Assembly: GCF_002844555.1 (NCBI RefSeq)
Contig: NZ_PJNI01000001.1
Span: forward strand, 310,001 to 374,000
Source: Brumimicrobium salinarum
GTDB lineage: Bacteria > Bacteroidota > Bacteroidia > Flavobacteriales_D > Crocinitomicaceae
Direction: 5' to 3'
Length of the DNA: 64,000 nt
Shown here piece by piece: positions 18,496 to 27,813 of the stretch. The position numbers and the translations under genes were made by a program. The notes beneath the pieces were generated by a model. That model worked only from the letters and a program-made list of their open reading frames with translations. It was not told the DNA's origin and made no database searches. Every line of letters begins with the position of its first letter. Positions within the stretch are counted from its first letter, which is position 1.

Positions 18496-19650
18496 TTATT
18501 TTGTTAATGCTTGCATTATATCTTGTTTTAAATCTTCAATATGTTCTACTCCAACACTTAATCGTATTAAAGAATCAGTTATTCCTGCTTTTTCTCTCTC
18601 TTCTTTTGGAAGTGCAGCATGTGTCATAGTTGCAGGATGGCAAACTAGTGACTCAACTCCTCCTAGCGACTCAGCTAAAGTAATGACTTTAAAGCTTTCC
18701 ATTAATTTATGTGCAGCTTGAATCGAGTCTCCTTTTAAAGTAAATGAAAGCATTCCACCAAAACCCTTCATTTGTTTTTTTGCTATTGCATGATTTGGAT
18801 GATCCTTAAAACCTGGCCAATGTACTTTTTCAATTTGTGGATGATTGCGCAAAAAATAGGCTAATTGCGCTCCGTTTTCACAATGTCTTTCCATACGTAA
18901 GTGCAAGGTTTTTAAGCCGCGTAACACCAAAAAAGAATCCATTGGACCTGCAATTGCACCTGTTGTGTTTTGAATATGATAAATTTCTTTGGCAACTTCC
19001 TCATTATTAGTCGCAAGAAAACCCATCACAACATCAGAGTGACCTCCTAAATATTTCGTAGCTGAATGCATCACTATATCTGCTCCTAAATCAATAGGTG
19101 TTTGCAAATAAGGTGTTGCAAAGGTATTATCGACAGCGAGCAATAAGTTGTTTTTTTGCGTAATTTTGCTAATAGCTGCAAGGTCAACAATATTCATCAT
19201 CGGATTGGTTGGAGTTTCTACCCAGACAAGCTTTGTTTTCTTGTTAATGGTCTGCTCTAACACTTTGACGTCTTTCATTTTAATAAAATGAAACTTTATA
19301 CCATATTTTGCAAAGATCGTCGTGAAAATTCGGTAAGAACCTCCGTAGAGATCATCAGTTGTTATCACCTCATCTCCTGGAGATAACAACTTAAGGACGG
19401 CATCAATTGCAGCCACTCCACTACCAAAACAAGCACCATATTTCGTGTTTTCAAGTGCTGCAATAGCATTTTCTAGCACATTTCTAGTTGGATTAGAACT
19501 ACGTGCGTAAGCAAAACCCTTGTGCTCACCTACTTTTTCTTGAGCAAAAGTAGTTGTTTGATATATCGGTGTCATCACTGCTCCTGTTGTTGGATCTGGA
19601 TTAACTCCTGCGTGAATTGCCTTGGTATCAAATTTATAACTTCTTTCTGC
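18496..19650 (-). CDS. Cystathionine gamma-synthase/lyase family PLP enzyme
   Basis: From ATG 19650 the protein is 384 residues. It shows AYARSSNPTRNVLE, the PLP lysine in HSATKYLGGHSDVVMG, and the C-terminal LAESLGGVESLVCHPA of the Cys/Met-metabolism family. It makes or breaks cystathionine in transsulfuration; CGS, CGL and related lyases cannot be separated from sequence alone. A longer in-frame start at 19683 is excluded by the -7 box at 19681-19688, which overlaps it. It heads an operon with the KtrA-like and SDR genes. Confidence 0.9.
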   Translation of the reverse strand, partial: AERSYKFDTKAIHAGVNPDPTTGAVMTPIYQTTTFAQEKVGEHKGFAYARSSNPTRNVLENAIAALENTKYGACFGSGVAAIDAVLKLLSPGDEVITTDDLYGGSYRIFTTIFAKYGIKFHFIKMKDVKVLEQTINKKTKLVWVETPTNPMMNIVDLAAISKITQKNNLLLAVDNTFATPYLQTPIDLGADIVMHSATKYLGGHSDVVMGFLATNNEEVAKEIYHIQNTTGAIAGPMDSFLVLRGLKTLHLRMERHCENGAQLAYFLRNHPQIEKVHWPGFKDHPNHAIAKKQMKGFGGMLSFTLKGDSIQAAHKLMESFKVITLAESLGGVESLVCHPATMTHAALPKEEREKAGITDSLIRLSVGVEHIEDLKQDIMQALTK

Positions 19651-19680
19651 CATCGAAACTAAATCCCGTTTTAATTTAAA

Positions 19681-19688
19681 CAAAGATA
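19681..19688 (-). promoter_or_regulatory. -7 promoter box of the cystathionine gamma-synthase operon
   Basis: TATCTTTG on the minus strand is an exact TAnnTTTG, 30 bases before ATG 19650. It overlaps the longer candidate start at 19683, which argues for the shorter protein. Confidence 0.6.
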
Positions 19689-19918
19689 TAAAAAATAGTA
19701 CAGCTCTTAGTTTTTTTAATGAGGTTGATTACAATCTTAATTCAAGATAAACATTCCTATTCCAGGGCTTAATTATAAAGAATCTGAAAAAAAGTATAAG
19801 TCTATTGAAATCAGACACTCAAATGAAAATTTTAATTAATAACTCTCTAGCAAACACGCTTTTTACAAATTTTAATTCTATTTTTAAGAAATATGAAATG
19901 TTATAGATTAACTACAAC

Positions 19919-21133
19919 ATGAAAAAATCTATTGAATATACTGATTTTCAAGATAAAGCGAAATTTAAATTTGTTTTTAGAATTACATTAACCTTTACAG
20001 TTTTTTCTATTTTACTAACCATTGCATCTTATTTGAATGGTGATGTCTTCTCATATTTTTATGGCATGACCTTTCTATTGATGCTGATAGGAGTAATTAC
20101 ATTGCAAGTTTTCAAAGTATATAAAACAGTTGCTACCCTACTTTTTTCCTTTACTAGTTTGGTTCTTTGTACATCTGTTTTTTATATAGATGATGCCCTT
20201 CATATTCAAGAAGCGCTATGGATGGTAGTAATCATACTTTCTGCATTTTTTACACTTGGCAAAGTTTGGGGAGTTATTCTTTTAGTCTTTAATGTATTTA
20301 TTTACGTGACCTATTATAATTTTCTTTTTAGAGAAACCATGGATGAGCGATTAGATATTTTACCAAACTCACTCTTTCTGATGTCCATTGAGTTTTCAGT
20401 TTCCATGTTTTTAATAGGATATGTTATGTTTCAATATAGTTTGGTGAATGAATACGCGTTAAAGAGCACCTCAAAAGCTTATAATGAGCTAAAGAAAGAA
20501 AAGCAAACAGTTGAACGTCAGAACAAAGAAAAAACAGTCCTCCTACAAGAAATTCATCATAGGGTAAAAAATAACCTTCAAGTTATTGTAAGTCTGTTAA
20601 GAATTCAATCGAAAGATTTGAAATCAGAAGAAGCGAAATCAAGCTTTCAAGACGCTATTTCAAGGGTTTTAACGATGTCTTTAATTCATCAAAAACTATA
20701 TGAAAAAAAATCTTTAGTCGATGTAAACATAAAAGATTACATTAATTCTTTGATGGATAACTTAATAAAAACAGGGTCGGTAGGTATGCAAATTGAATAT
20801 TCATTAAATTCCAGTCTTAAAAGCGTAAGTGCCAAAAGCATTGTTCCTCTAGGATTAATTGTAAACGAACTTGTGAGTAACTCAATTAAACATGCTTTTG
20901 ATAAAAAAGGTCGTATTGAATTGAGTATTTTATCTGATAATGACAGTCAGTTTGAGATGATTTATTTTGATAATGGAAACTGGAAAGAAAATGAAAACGA
21001 AACCTTTGGAACACAATTAATTGAAATTTTCACAGAACAGTTAGATGGTACTTTTAGTAGAAAAACTAACGCATCAGGTACGTTCTATCATTTTAATCTT
21101 AACCAAGACAAAAAAGAGAATAATTTTAAATAA
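19919..21133 (+). CDS. Membrane sensor histidine kinase (HisKA_2 type)
   Basis: The 404-residue protein has six membrane segments (about 17-180), a short linker helix, then the HisKA_2 phosphoacceptor motif LLQEIHHRVKNNLQ with the histidine near residue 213. The HATPase part has VNELVSNSIKHAF (N box) and YFDNG. It is a sensor kinase with no separate periplasmic domain, so the signal is probably membrane-borne. No response regulator is adjacent. A second HisKA_2 kinase lies at 44203-46155. Confidence 0.88.
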   Translation: MKKSIEYTDFQDKAKFKFVFRITLTFTVFSILLTIASYLNGDVFSYFYGMTFLLMLIGVITLQVFKVYKTVATLLFSFTSLVLCTSVFYIDDALHIQEALWMVVIILSAFFTLGKVWGVILLVFNVFIYVTYYNFLFRETMDERLDILPNSLFLMSIEFSVSMFLIGYVMFQYSLVNEYALKSTSKAYNELKKEKQTVERQNKEKTVLLQEIHHRVKNNLQVIVSLLRIQSKDLKSEEAKSSFQDAISRVLTMSLIHQKLYEKKSLVDVNIKDYINSLMDNLIKTGSVGMQIEYSLNSSLKSVSAKSIVPLGLIVNELVSNSIKHAFDKKGRIELSILSDNDSQFEMIYFDNGNWKENENETFGTQLIEIFTEQLDGTFSRKTNASGTFYHFNLNQDKKENNFK

Positions 21134-21143
21134 AATCTGTTTC

Positions 21144-22145
21144 TTAAAACATTCCAATCTCAATGATTTTTTTCTCAATCATTTTCTGCACGATTTGAAC
21201 GGTGTTTAACGCTGCTCCTTTTCGTAAATTATCAGCAACAACCCACATGTTTAGCGTTTTTTCCTGACTTTCATCACGACGAAGTCTTCCGATATAAACC
21301 GCGTTTTTTCCTTGTACCATTAAAGGCATTGGGTAAATATTTGTGTCTGGATTATCTTGTAAATGAACAGCAGGGTTGTTGTGATATGTTTTACGAATGA
21401 AAGGCAAATCAAAATCGTTTTCAAAGCTCACGTTAATAGCTTCCGAATGTCCGCCCTGAACAGGAACACGCACTGCCGTAGCAGTTACAGCAATCGATGG
21501 ATCCAAAATTTTCTTTGTCTCATTTACCAATTTCATCTCCTCCTTGGTGTAGCCGTTTTCTAAAAAGTCATCGCAATGTGGTAAAACATTTTGATCGATA
21601 GCATAAGGATAAACCATTTCTCCTTTAATTCCTTGTCGCTCATTTTCCATTTGTTTAACGGCTTTGGCGCCTGTTCCAGAAATGGATTGATAGGTAGAAA
21701 CCACCACTCTTTTCACTTTATAAAGATGGTGCAATGGAGCCAACGCAATCAACATTTGAATGGTAGAGCAATTCGGGTTTGCAATAATATAATCGTCTTT
21801 GCTTAAGTCGTTTCCGTTAATTTCTGGAATAATGAGTTTCTTGTCTTCATCCATTCGAAAAGCTGAGGAATTGTCTACCACTCTGCAGCCTTTTTCAGCA
21901 AATTTTGGTGCCCATTCCAAAGAAATAGAACCACCCGCCGAAAAGAGCGCAACATCAGGTTGCATTTCAAGGGCTTTTTCTAGATCAACCACAGTATGTT
22001 CTTGACCACCATATTGAATTTTTGTTCCTGCTGATTTTTTTGAGGCCACAGGAATCAATTCAGTTATTGGCAAACTCATTTCGGCCAATACTTTTAGCAT
22101 TTCTTGCCCCACCATTCCCGTTACACCGACTATTGCTAGTTTCAT
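21144..22145 (-). CDS. asd: Aspartate-semialdehyde dehydrogenase
   Basis: The 333-residue protein has the NADP-binding start AIVGVTGMVGQEMLKVL, the catalytic cysteine in NPNCSTIQMLIALAPL, and the histidine in VQGGHSEAI. It reduces aspartyl phosphate to the semialdehyde on the way to lysine/diaminopimelate, threonine and methionine. It is single-gene, convergent with the histidine kinase 10 bp away, and has its own TAnnTTTG box. Confidence 0.97.
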   Translation of the reverse strand: MKLAIVGVTGMVGQEMLKVLAEMSLPITELIPVASKKSAGTKIQYGGQEHTVVDLEKALEMQPDVALFSAGGSISLEWAPKFAEKGCRVVDNSSAFRMDEDKKLIIPEINGNDLSKDDYIIANPNCSTIQMLIALAPLHHLYKVKRVVVSTYQSISGTGAKAVKQMENERQGIKGEMVYPYAIDQNVLPHCDDFLENGYTKEEMKLVNETKKILDPSIAVTATAVRVPVQGGHSEAINVSFENDFDLPFIRKTYHNNPAVHLQDNPDTNIYPMPLMVQGKNAVYIGRLRRDESQEKTLNMWVVADNLRKGAALNTVQIVQKMIEKKIIEIGMF

Positions 22146-22161
22146 GATTTTTTTGTTTTTA

Positions 22162-22169
22162 CAAATGTA
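22162..22169 (-). promoter_or_regulatory. -7 promoter box of asd
   Basis: TACATTTG on the minus strand fits TAnnTTTG, 16 bases before the asd ATG. Confidence 0.6.
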
Positions 22170-22206
22170 ATTATATTTTGATTTTTGTAGATATAAGCAG
22201 GCTAAA

Positions 22207-22596
22207 TCATAAATCTGCTTTATTCTTATAATAAGACTTTAGCACTTTTTCAAGTAACTCAGTAGCTTCTGTGATTTGTTTACGTCGCTCAGTTAAAAAT
22301 CTAAGATTTCGTTTTGCATATAAAGCGTTTTCTAGATCCAAATCATTTTCAATTTTACCTTTTTTAGATAAACTTAAAATAGTCATTTGAGTTTTCAATT
22401 CTCTAACATCCACAGGCGCTAATTCATGTCCGAACATGCTTAAAACTAAATTCACTTTATCCAAGTTTAAATTGGTTTTACCTTGTTCAATTTTTCGTAA
22501 AACCGTTAAAGCTACTCCTGTTTTTTCAGCAAATTCCTCCTGAGTGAGGTTCACCTCTTTTCTTCTCTTTTTTACGAAGCTCGATAAATCTTTCAT
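22207..22596 (-). CDS. XRE-family helix-turn-helix regulator (HipB-like)
   Basis: The 129-residue protein starts with an HTH_3 domain (VKKRRKEVNLTQEEFAEKTG, then LTVLRKIEQGKTNLNLDKVN), as in HipB/y4mF antitoxin-type repressors. The C-terminal half (about 70-129) is a charged helical region with no known domain, rich in K/E. No HipA kinase or other toxin is adjacent, so it is either a solitary regulator or an orphan. An inverted repeat lies between its ATG and the region upstream, suggesting autoregulation. Confidence 0.85.
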   Translation of the reverse strand: MKDLSSFVKKRRKEVNLTQEEFAEKTGVALTVLRKIEQGKTNLNLDKVNLVLSMFGHELAPVDVRELKTQMTILSLSKKGKIENDLDLENALYAKRNLRFLTERRKQITEATELLEKVLKSYYKNKADL

Positions 22597-22598
22597 TA

Positions 22599-22648
22599 TA
22601 TGTAATTAGATACAAATTTCTATAAAAAAAACTATATCTAAATACATA
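22599..22648 (-). promoter_or_regulatory. Inverted-repeat operator upstream of the XRE gene
   Basis: TATGTAATTAGATACA (22599-22614) and the reverse complement of 22633-22648 (TATGTATTTAGATATA) agree at 14 of 16 positions, with 18 bases between arms. It begins 2 bases before the XRE start codon, where a dimeric HTH repressor would block its own transcription. The binding protein is inferred. Confidence 0.65.
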
Positions 22649-22833
22649 CAATTTTTAAGGTTTTTAATTAATACTAGTTTCTAATTGATTGATCTTTTAA
22701 ATAACATCTCCCCAATATTTCCACAAATCATTATTATAACTTTTCGGTAAAAATCTTTACTTTTAACACTCACAATAACATCCGAAATAAAGTGTTTTTG
22801 ATGAATAAAGCAGTTACAATTCTACAATACGCT

Positions 22834-22841
22834 TATATTTG
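22834..22841 (+). promoter_or_regulatory. -7 promoter box of the lamin-tail gene
   Basis: TATATTTG fits TAnnTTTG, 39 bases before the ATG at 22881. Confidence 0.6.
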
Positions 22842-22880
22842 TAGTACATTTTGTAGCTTATTCTACTGAATTTTAAAATT

Positions 22881-25460
22881 ATGAGACATATCTTTCTGGT
22901 TTTCTGTTCGCTTTTTATTTTTAATTCATGGGCGCAAATGAGCGACTCCTTCGATGATGGAGACTTCACCAACAATCCAACTTGGACAGGAGATGTGAGC
23001 GATTTCATTGTCAATGCAAATAATGAATTACAGCTCAACGCAGGAGGTGCGGGAGATAGTTATCTTGCTACGCCTCATAACCTAACGCAATTGAATGAAA
23101 GAGAATGGAGATTCAAGATAAAATATGATTTCTCTCCTTCTGCAAGTAACAAAGGAGAAACCTATTTAACAGCCGCCAACCCTGATTTATCGACCGCTCC
23201 TGATGGAATATTTATGGAAATTGGAGAAAACGGAAGTAACGACCCTATTTACCTGAAAGAAAGAATCGGGGGGACAGAAACAACGATTTTAACGAGTACG
23301 CCGGCACTTGTTGCTTCAAGTTTTGAAATTAGCGTAAAAATCATTCTTAATGCAAGTAACGATTGGGAATTATTCGTAGATGATGCAGGTGGAACCGCTT
23401 ATCAATTGGACGCTACAGCAAACTACTCTCCAAATTTAGTGGGTCAATATTTAGGGGTTAACCTTAGTTATTCTGCTACACGTGCCGATAAGTTCTACTT
23501 TGATGATATTTATGCTGGTCCAATTCAAGTGGATAATATTCCACCTAACTTAACAAGCGTTACGGCGATTTCTGTCAATGAAGTTGAAGTATTATTTGAT
23601 GAAAGTATAGCACAAGCATCGGGTGAAAATATTGCGAATTATGTTGTTGACAATGGAATAGGAAACCCAACTTCTGTCCAGCAAGACGCCTCAAACACAG
23701 CGCTTTTCACTTTAACATTTGCAAATAATTTCACAATTGGAAATACTTATATTTTAACCTCAGAAAACGTGGAAGATTTAGCTGGAAACCCCATGTCGGC
23801 GCAAAGCGAAACTTTCCAATATGTTGTAGCCCAAACACCGGAATATGGCGACATTCTCATCAATGAGTTTATGGCTGATGAATCTCCTGTGGTAGGTTTG
23901 CCTGAAACTGAATTTGTAGAGATTTATAATAAAAGTAATAAGTATTTCAATTTAGAAAACTGGCAATTAAGCGACAACAGTTCATCGGGAACAATTCAAG
24001 ATGTTTGGTTATTGCCTGGACAATACTTGATTTTAGTACCGAGTAGCGGAGCCACAGCATATCCGCAAGCTACACAAGTAACGAGTTGGGCTGCATTAAA
24101 CAATAGTGGCGACGACATTGAATTGAAATCCGATAATGGGATTGTTGTAGATAAAATCTCATACACAAGTGACTGGTACAAAGATGAAAATAAAAACAGC
24201 GGAGGTTGGACCATTGAACGCATAAACCCTGATTTAGTTTGTTCTTCAGCAGATAACTGGCGTGCAAGTATTGATCCTTCTGGGGGAACACCTGGCACAC
24301 AAAACAGTGTTTACGATAATTCGCCAGACACTCAAGCGCCAGAACTCATAAAGTTTGAAACCACACTGCCTAACCTTTTAACATTACAGTTTTCGGAAGG
24401 AATGGATTCCTTGAGTTTAATGAATGCTATTTTTACTTCTTCACCTGTATTAACAATTGTTTCAAGAACAGTTACAAGTCAATATCCATCTGAAATAATC
24501 ATCGAATTTGCAGAAGAGCTCGTTGCGGGTCAGCCCTACTCTTTTGAGTTCAATAACTTCTCCGATTGCTCTGGAAATACAAATAGTTACGACGGGTTTT
24601 TCGTGTTACCTCAAACCCCAGAGAAAGGAGATTTAATCATTAATGAAATTCTTTTTAATCCCCTTACAGGAGGCTCAGACTTTGTGGAGATTTACAATAA
24701 TTCCGACAAATACATTGATTTAAAAGATTGGGAATTGGGGAATCATAAAGACGATACAGTTTCGAGTCAAAAACAGATTGAGACGAGTTATGTATTGAAT
24801 CCGAAAGATTATGTCGTAATAACAAAAGACAGCAGTTTTCAAATCATGAATTATGCTTACGCCATTCCTGGAAAATTCATTCAATTGTCGAGCTTACCCA
24901 GTTATAACAATGATTCGTCGACTGTTTATTTGATTTTTAATGATACGATAATGGACAAAGTTTCTTATTCAGAAGATTGGCATTTTTCATTACTAAACGA
25001 TAAAAAAGGTGTGAGTTTAGAACGTTTTTCAGCGGATGAAGCTTCAAATTCTGCTGCTAATTGGCACAGCGCAAGTGAAACACAAGGCTTTGCGACTCCT
25101 GGAAGAGTGAATTCTCAAGAAATGAAACCCAATCAAGAAGGAGGGACTTTAAGTTTATCATCAAAATCATTCTCTCCAGATGGAGATGGATTTGAAGACG
25201 TTTTACTCTTAAGCTACAAAACTTCTTCACCAGATCTATTAGGCGATTTAGTAATCTACGACGACAAAGGACGTATGATTAAAAGTCTATTTAAAAACCA
25301 TTTATTGGGTGCAGAAGGAACAGTAAAGTGGGAAGGAACACGAGAAGACGGAACCAAAGCCTCGATTGGTCCTTACATCATTATATTTGAAGTTTTTGAT
25401 GTTAATTCAAGCAAGGTGAAGTCAATTAGAAAAGTAGTTACATTAGCAGGAAAACTATAG
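22881..25460 (+). CDS. Secreted protein with two lamin-tail domains and Ig-like modules
   Basis: The 859-residue protein has a signal peptide (RHIFLVFCSLFIFNSWA). A beta-sandwich follows (about 20-220), then a Big_5-like module (about 220-315). Lamin-tail domain 1 (about 320-460; DILINEFMADE, FVEIYNKSNKYFNLENW) is followed by another Ig-like module and lamin-tail domain 2 (about 588-740; LIINEILFNP, FVEIYNNSDKYIDLKDW). The C-terminus has a FlgD/gliding-motility-like module (SFSPDGDGFEDVLLLSY) rather than a classic T9SS sorting domain. It is a cell-surface or secreted adhesive protein; the partner is unknown. The gene is monocistronic. Confidence 0.82.
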   Translation: MRHIFLVFCSLFIFNSWAQMSDSFDDGDFTNNPTWTGDVSDFIVNANNELQLNAGGAGDSYLATPHNLTQLNEREWRFKIKYDFSPSASNKGETYLTAANPDLSTAPDGIFMEIGENGSNDPIYLKERIGGTETTILTSTPALVASSFEISVKIILNASNDWELFVDDAGGTAYQLDATANYSPNLVGQYLGVNLSYSATRADKFYFDDIYAGPIQVDNIPPNLTSVTAISVNEVEVLFDESIAQASGENIANYVVDNGIGNPTSVQQDASNTALFTLTFANNFTIGNTYILTSENVEDLAGNPMSAQSETFQYVVAQTPEYGDILINEFMADESPVVGLPETEFVEIYNKSNKYFNLENWQLSDNSSSGTIQDVWLLPGQYLILVPSSGATAYPQATQVTSWAALNNSGDDIELKSDNGIVVDKISYTSDWYKDENKNSGGWTIERINPDLVCSSADNWRASIDPSGGTPGTQNSVYDNSPDTQAPELIKFETTLPNLLTLQFSEGMDSLSLMNAIFTSSPVLTIVSRTVTSQYPSEIIIEFAEELVAGQPYSFEFNNFSDCSGNTNSYDGFFVLPQTPEKGDLIINEILFNPLTGGSDFVEIYNNSDKYIDLKDWELGNHKDDTVSSQKQIETSYVLNPKDYVVITKDSSFQIMNYAYAIPGKFIQLSSLPSYNNDSSTVYLIFNDTIMDKVSYSEDWHFSLLNDKKGVSLERFSADEASNSAANWHSASETQGFATPGRVNSQEMKPNQEGGTLSLSSKSFSPDGDGFEDVLLLSYKTSSPDLLGDLVIYDDKGRMIKSLFKNHLLGAEGTVKWEGTREDGTKASIGPYIIIFEVFDVNSSKVKSIRKVVTLAGKL

Positions 25461-25487
25461 TAGAGGTAATTTGAAAGTTACCCCTAC
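25460..25487 (+). terminator. Possible terminator between convergent genes
   Basis: GTAGAGGTAA pairs with TTACCCCTAC (10 bp, one mismatch) around eight bases, between the lamin-tail gene and the convergent paaZ gene. No T tract follows closely, so it may equally be a REP-type palindrome. Confidence 0.35.
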
Positions 25488-25521
25488 AATAGTTATCTCA
25501 ATAATTTAAACCATTATTTTT

Positions 25522-27591
25522 TTATTGATTTTTCAATTTCACCATCGTTAAAATAGTAGCAAAACCTACTAATGGTTCTTCTGGATCTTCATCTAACATT
25601 TCAACCATCCATTTTACAATTCCTCGTTTGATTTTTGTTTTTGGATCGTCTTCTTTTTCAGTTACGTCATTTGGAATTAATTCTTTACACGTAAAACGCA
25701 CATGCATTTTTGCTCCGGCATAAACTGGTTTTGTAAATCGTAAATTGTCAATTCCATAATTCAACAACACTGGATTCATGTCGTAACTATCAACAAATAA
25801 TCCTGCAGTTGCACTCATTAAGAAATAACCATGCGCAACTTGTTCGTCGAACATCGTGCCTTCAAAATTAGTATCTCTCTTGTGTGCATAAAAATTGTCG
25901 CCAGATAAAGCCGCAAATTGATCAATGTCATCTGCTGTAATTTCGCGGGCTTCTGTAATCAATTGATCGCCGACATTTAACTCTTCAAAATACTTTTTAA
26001 ACGGATGTTCTTCTAATACATTTCCTTTTGCACCTTGCTGATAAACTTGCGTGATTTCTGTTATCGTCGATGGATGCCCTTGCAATGCCGTTCTTTGTAA
26101 ATAGTGCATGATACCACGTTTTCCACCCATTTCTTCACCGCCTCCAGCACGACCTGGACCTCCGTGCGTTAATAATGGCAATGGCGAACCGTGTCCTGTA
26201 CTTTCTTTCGCACATTCTTCGTTCAACACTAAAATTCGTCCATGCATACTTGCTGCACCCACAACATATTCTCTTGCTTCTTTGTCGTCTGGCGTTACAA
26301 TTGTTGAAACCAAAGAACCTTTCCCCATTTTACACAATTCAATAGCATCATCCATTGTTTTGTAAGGCATAATGGTAGAAACGGGTCCAAATGCTTCAAT
26401 TGAATGCACATCTGTTTTCTCAAATGGAGCATCATTTCTAAATAAAATTGGCGAGAAGAAAGCACCTTTTTCTTTGTCTGCTCCAGTGACTTCAAAATCG
26501 TTCATATCTCCAAAGACAATGTTTTGAGATTCTGCTAAAGCTTCTACTTTTTCACGTACTTCTTTTACTTGATCAATAGACGCCAAAGATCCCATTCTCA
26601 CGCCTTCTTCAGAAGGATCACCGATGATGGTTTTTGCCAAACGATCAGAGACCGCTGCTTGCACCTCATCAACATATTGTTCTGGTACAAATATTCTACG
26701 AATTGCCGTACATTTTTGTCCCGCTTTGGAAGTCATCTCACGTACAATTTCCTTTACGAAAATCTTAAACTCTGGCGTGTCCGGCGTTGCTTTTTGACCT
26801 AAAACAATAGCGTTAAGTGAATCTGCTTCTAAGTTAAAAGGCACATTGTTTTGTGTAATTACGGGATTAGATTTCAGTTTTAAACCTGTACTTGCGCTTC
26901 CTGTAAATGAAACTACATCTGAAGGCTTAACGTAATTAATCAATTCTCTAGCAGAACCTAAAACCAATTGCAAAGCTCCTTCAGGTAAAATTTTAGAAGC
27001 AATAATGTCTTCAACAACAGCTTGTGTTAAATAACTGGTTACACTAGATGGCTTAACCACTGCTGGAACTCCCGCCATTAAGTTAACGGCAATTTTCTCC
27101 AACATTCCCCAAACAGGGAAGTTAAAAGCGTTAATGTGTACTGCAACTCCTTCTTTTGGCACCATGATGTGATGCCCGATAAAAGTACCGTTTTTAGATA
27201 ATGGCGCTGCTTCACCATCTACATAATACGGTAAATTCGGAAATTGTCGTCTCAAAGATGAGTTGGCAAAAAGGTTTCCTATTCCACCTTCAATATCTAC
27301 CCAAGAATCAGATTTTGTAGCACCTGTCCACGCACTGATTTCGTAATATTTCTTTTTGTTCTTTAAAAGATATAAAGCCAATGCTTTTAACATTCGACCA
27401 CGTTCGTGGAAAGTCATTTTTCTCAACTTCTTTCCTCCTGTAGTTCGACCGTATTTCAACACCGCATCAAAATCGAATCCTTTACTGGAAACACCTCCAA
27501 TTTTCTCTCCTGTGATAGCATTAAAAAGCTCGGTTTCTACACCTTCACCGCTTTTCCATTCACCACAGATATAACTTTTAATTTCTTGCAT
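25522..27591 (-). CDS. paaZ: Bifunctional aldehyde dehydrogenase/MaoC hydratase, PaaZ-type
   Basis: From ATG 27591 the protein is 689 residues: an aldehyde dehydrogenase (about 1-520; Glu255 in FNLEADSLN, Cys294 in GQKCTAIRR) fused to a hotdog MaoC-like dehydratase (about 545-689; ALSGDNFYAHKRD and DEQVAHGYFLM). This is PaaZ, which opens oxepin-CoA and oxidises the semialdehyde in phenylacetate breakdown. No other paa gene is in the window. A longer frame to 27783 is rejected because it runs through palindromic intergenic sequence, and a weak TATATTTA box at 27615-27622 precedes the chosen start. Confidence 0.9.
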   Translation of the reverse strand: MQEIKSYICGEWKSGEGVETELFNAITGEKIGGVSSKGFDFDAVLKYGRTTGGKKLRKMTFHERGRMLKALALYLLKNKKKYYEISAWTGATKSDSWVDIEGGIGNLFANSSLRRQFPNLPYYVDGEAAPLSKNGTFIGHHIMVPKEGVAVHINAFNFPVWGMLEKIAVNLMAGVPAVVKPSSVTSYLTQAVVEDIIASKILPEGALQLVLGSARELINYVKPSDVVSFTGSASTGLKLKSNPVITQNNVPFNLEADSLNAIVLGQKATPDTPEFKIFVKEIVREMTSKAGQKCTAIRRIFVPEQYVDEVQAAVSDRLAKTIIGDPSEEGVRMGSLASIDQVKEVREKVEALAESQNIVFGDMNDFEVTGADKEKGAFFSPILFRNDAPFEKTDVHSIEAFGPVSTIMPYKTMDDAIELCKMGKGSLVSTIVTPDDKEAREYVVGAASMHGRILVLNEECAKESTGHGSPLPLLTHGGPGRAGGGEEMGGKRGIMHYLQRTALQGHPSTITEITQVYQQGAKGNVLEEHPFKKYFEELNVGDQLITEAREITADDIDQFAALSGDNFYAHKRDTNFEGTMFDEQVAHGYFLMSATAGLFVDSYDMNPVLLNYGIDNLRFTKPVYAGAKMHVRFTCKELIPNDVTEKEDDPKTKIKRGIVKWMVEMLDEDPEEPLVGFATILTMVKLKNQ

Positions 27592-27689
27592 ACTTATTTT
27601 TCTCTTTTGGGAACTAAATATACATTTCTTTTGGAGAATGGGGAGGAATTGGGCGGAAAATATGTTTGATGTATTTTGTAGGGGCGATT

Positions 27690-27717
27690 GTAAGGGCGTT
27701 TTGCAAAACGCCCTTAC
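27690..27717. repeat. Perfect 28-bp palindrome (REP-like)
   Basis: Fourteen bases (GTAAGGGCGTTTTG) are followed by their exact reverse complement. It lies between polA and paaZ and shares its core TTTTGCAAAACG with the palindrome at 27792-27809. It may also weaken transcription between the two minus-strand genes. Confidence 0.75.
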
Positions 27718-27791
27718 AAAAAACAATTCTTTTGGAAAATGGAAAAAAATTGAATTGGAAAATAAGATTTTCCCTATGCGCAATAATTACC

Positions 27792-27809
27792 GACGTTTTG
27801 CAAAACGTC
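27792..27809. repeat. Second palindrome of the same type, next to the polA stop
   Basis: GACGTTTTGCAAAACGTC is a perfect 18-bp palindrome 4 bases after the polA stop codon. The core is the same as in 27690-27717. It may act as part of the polA 3' end. Confidence 0.7.
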
Positions 27810-27813
27810 CCTA

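Noticed and set aside
27592-27783. 64-residue N-terminal extension of PaaZ
   Set aside because: It runs through palindromic intergenic DNA and starts with residues unlike aldehyde dehydrogenases; ATG 27591 is the natural start.
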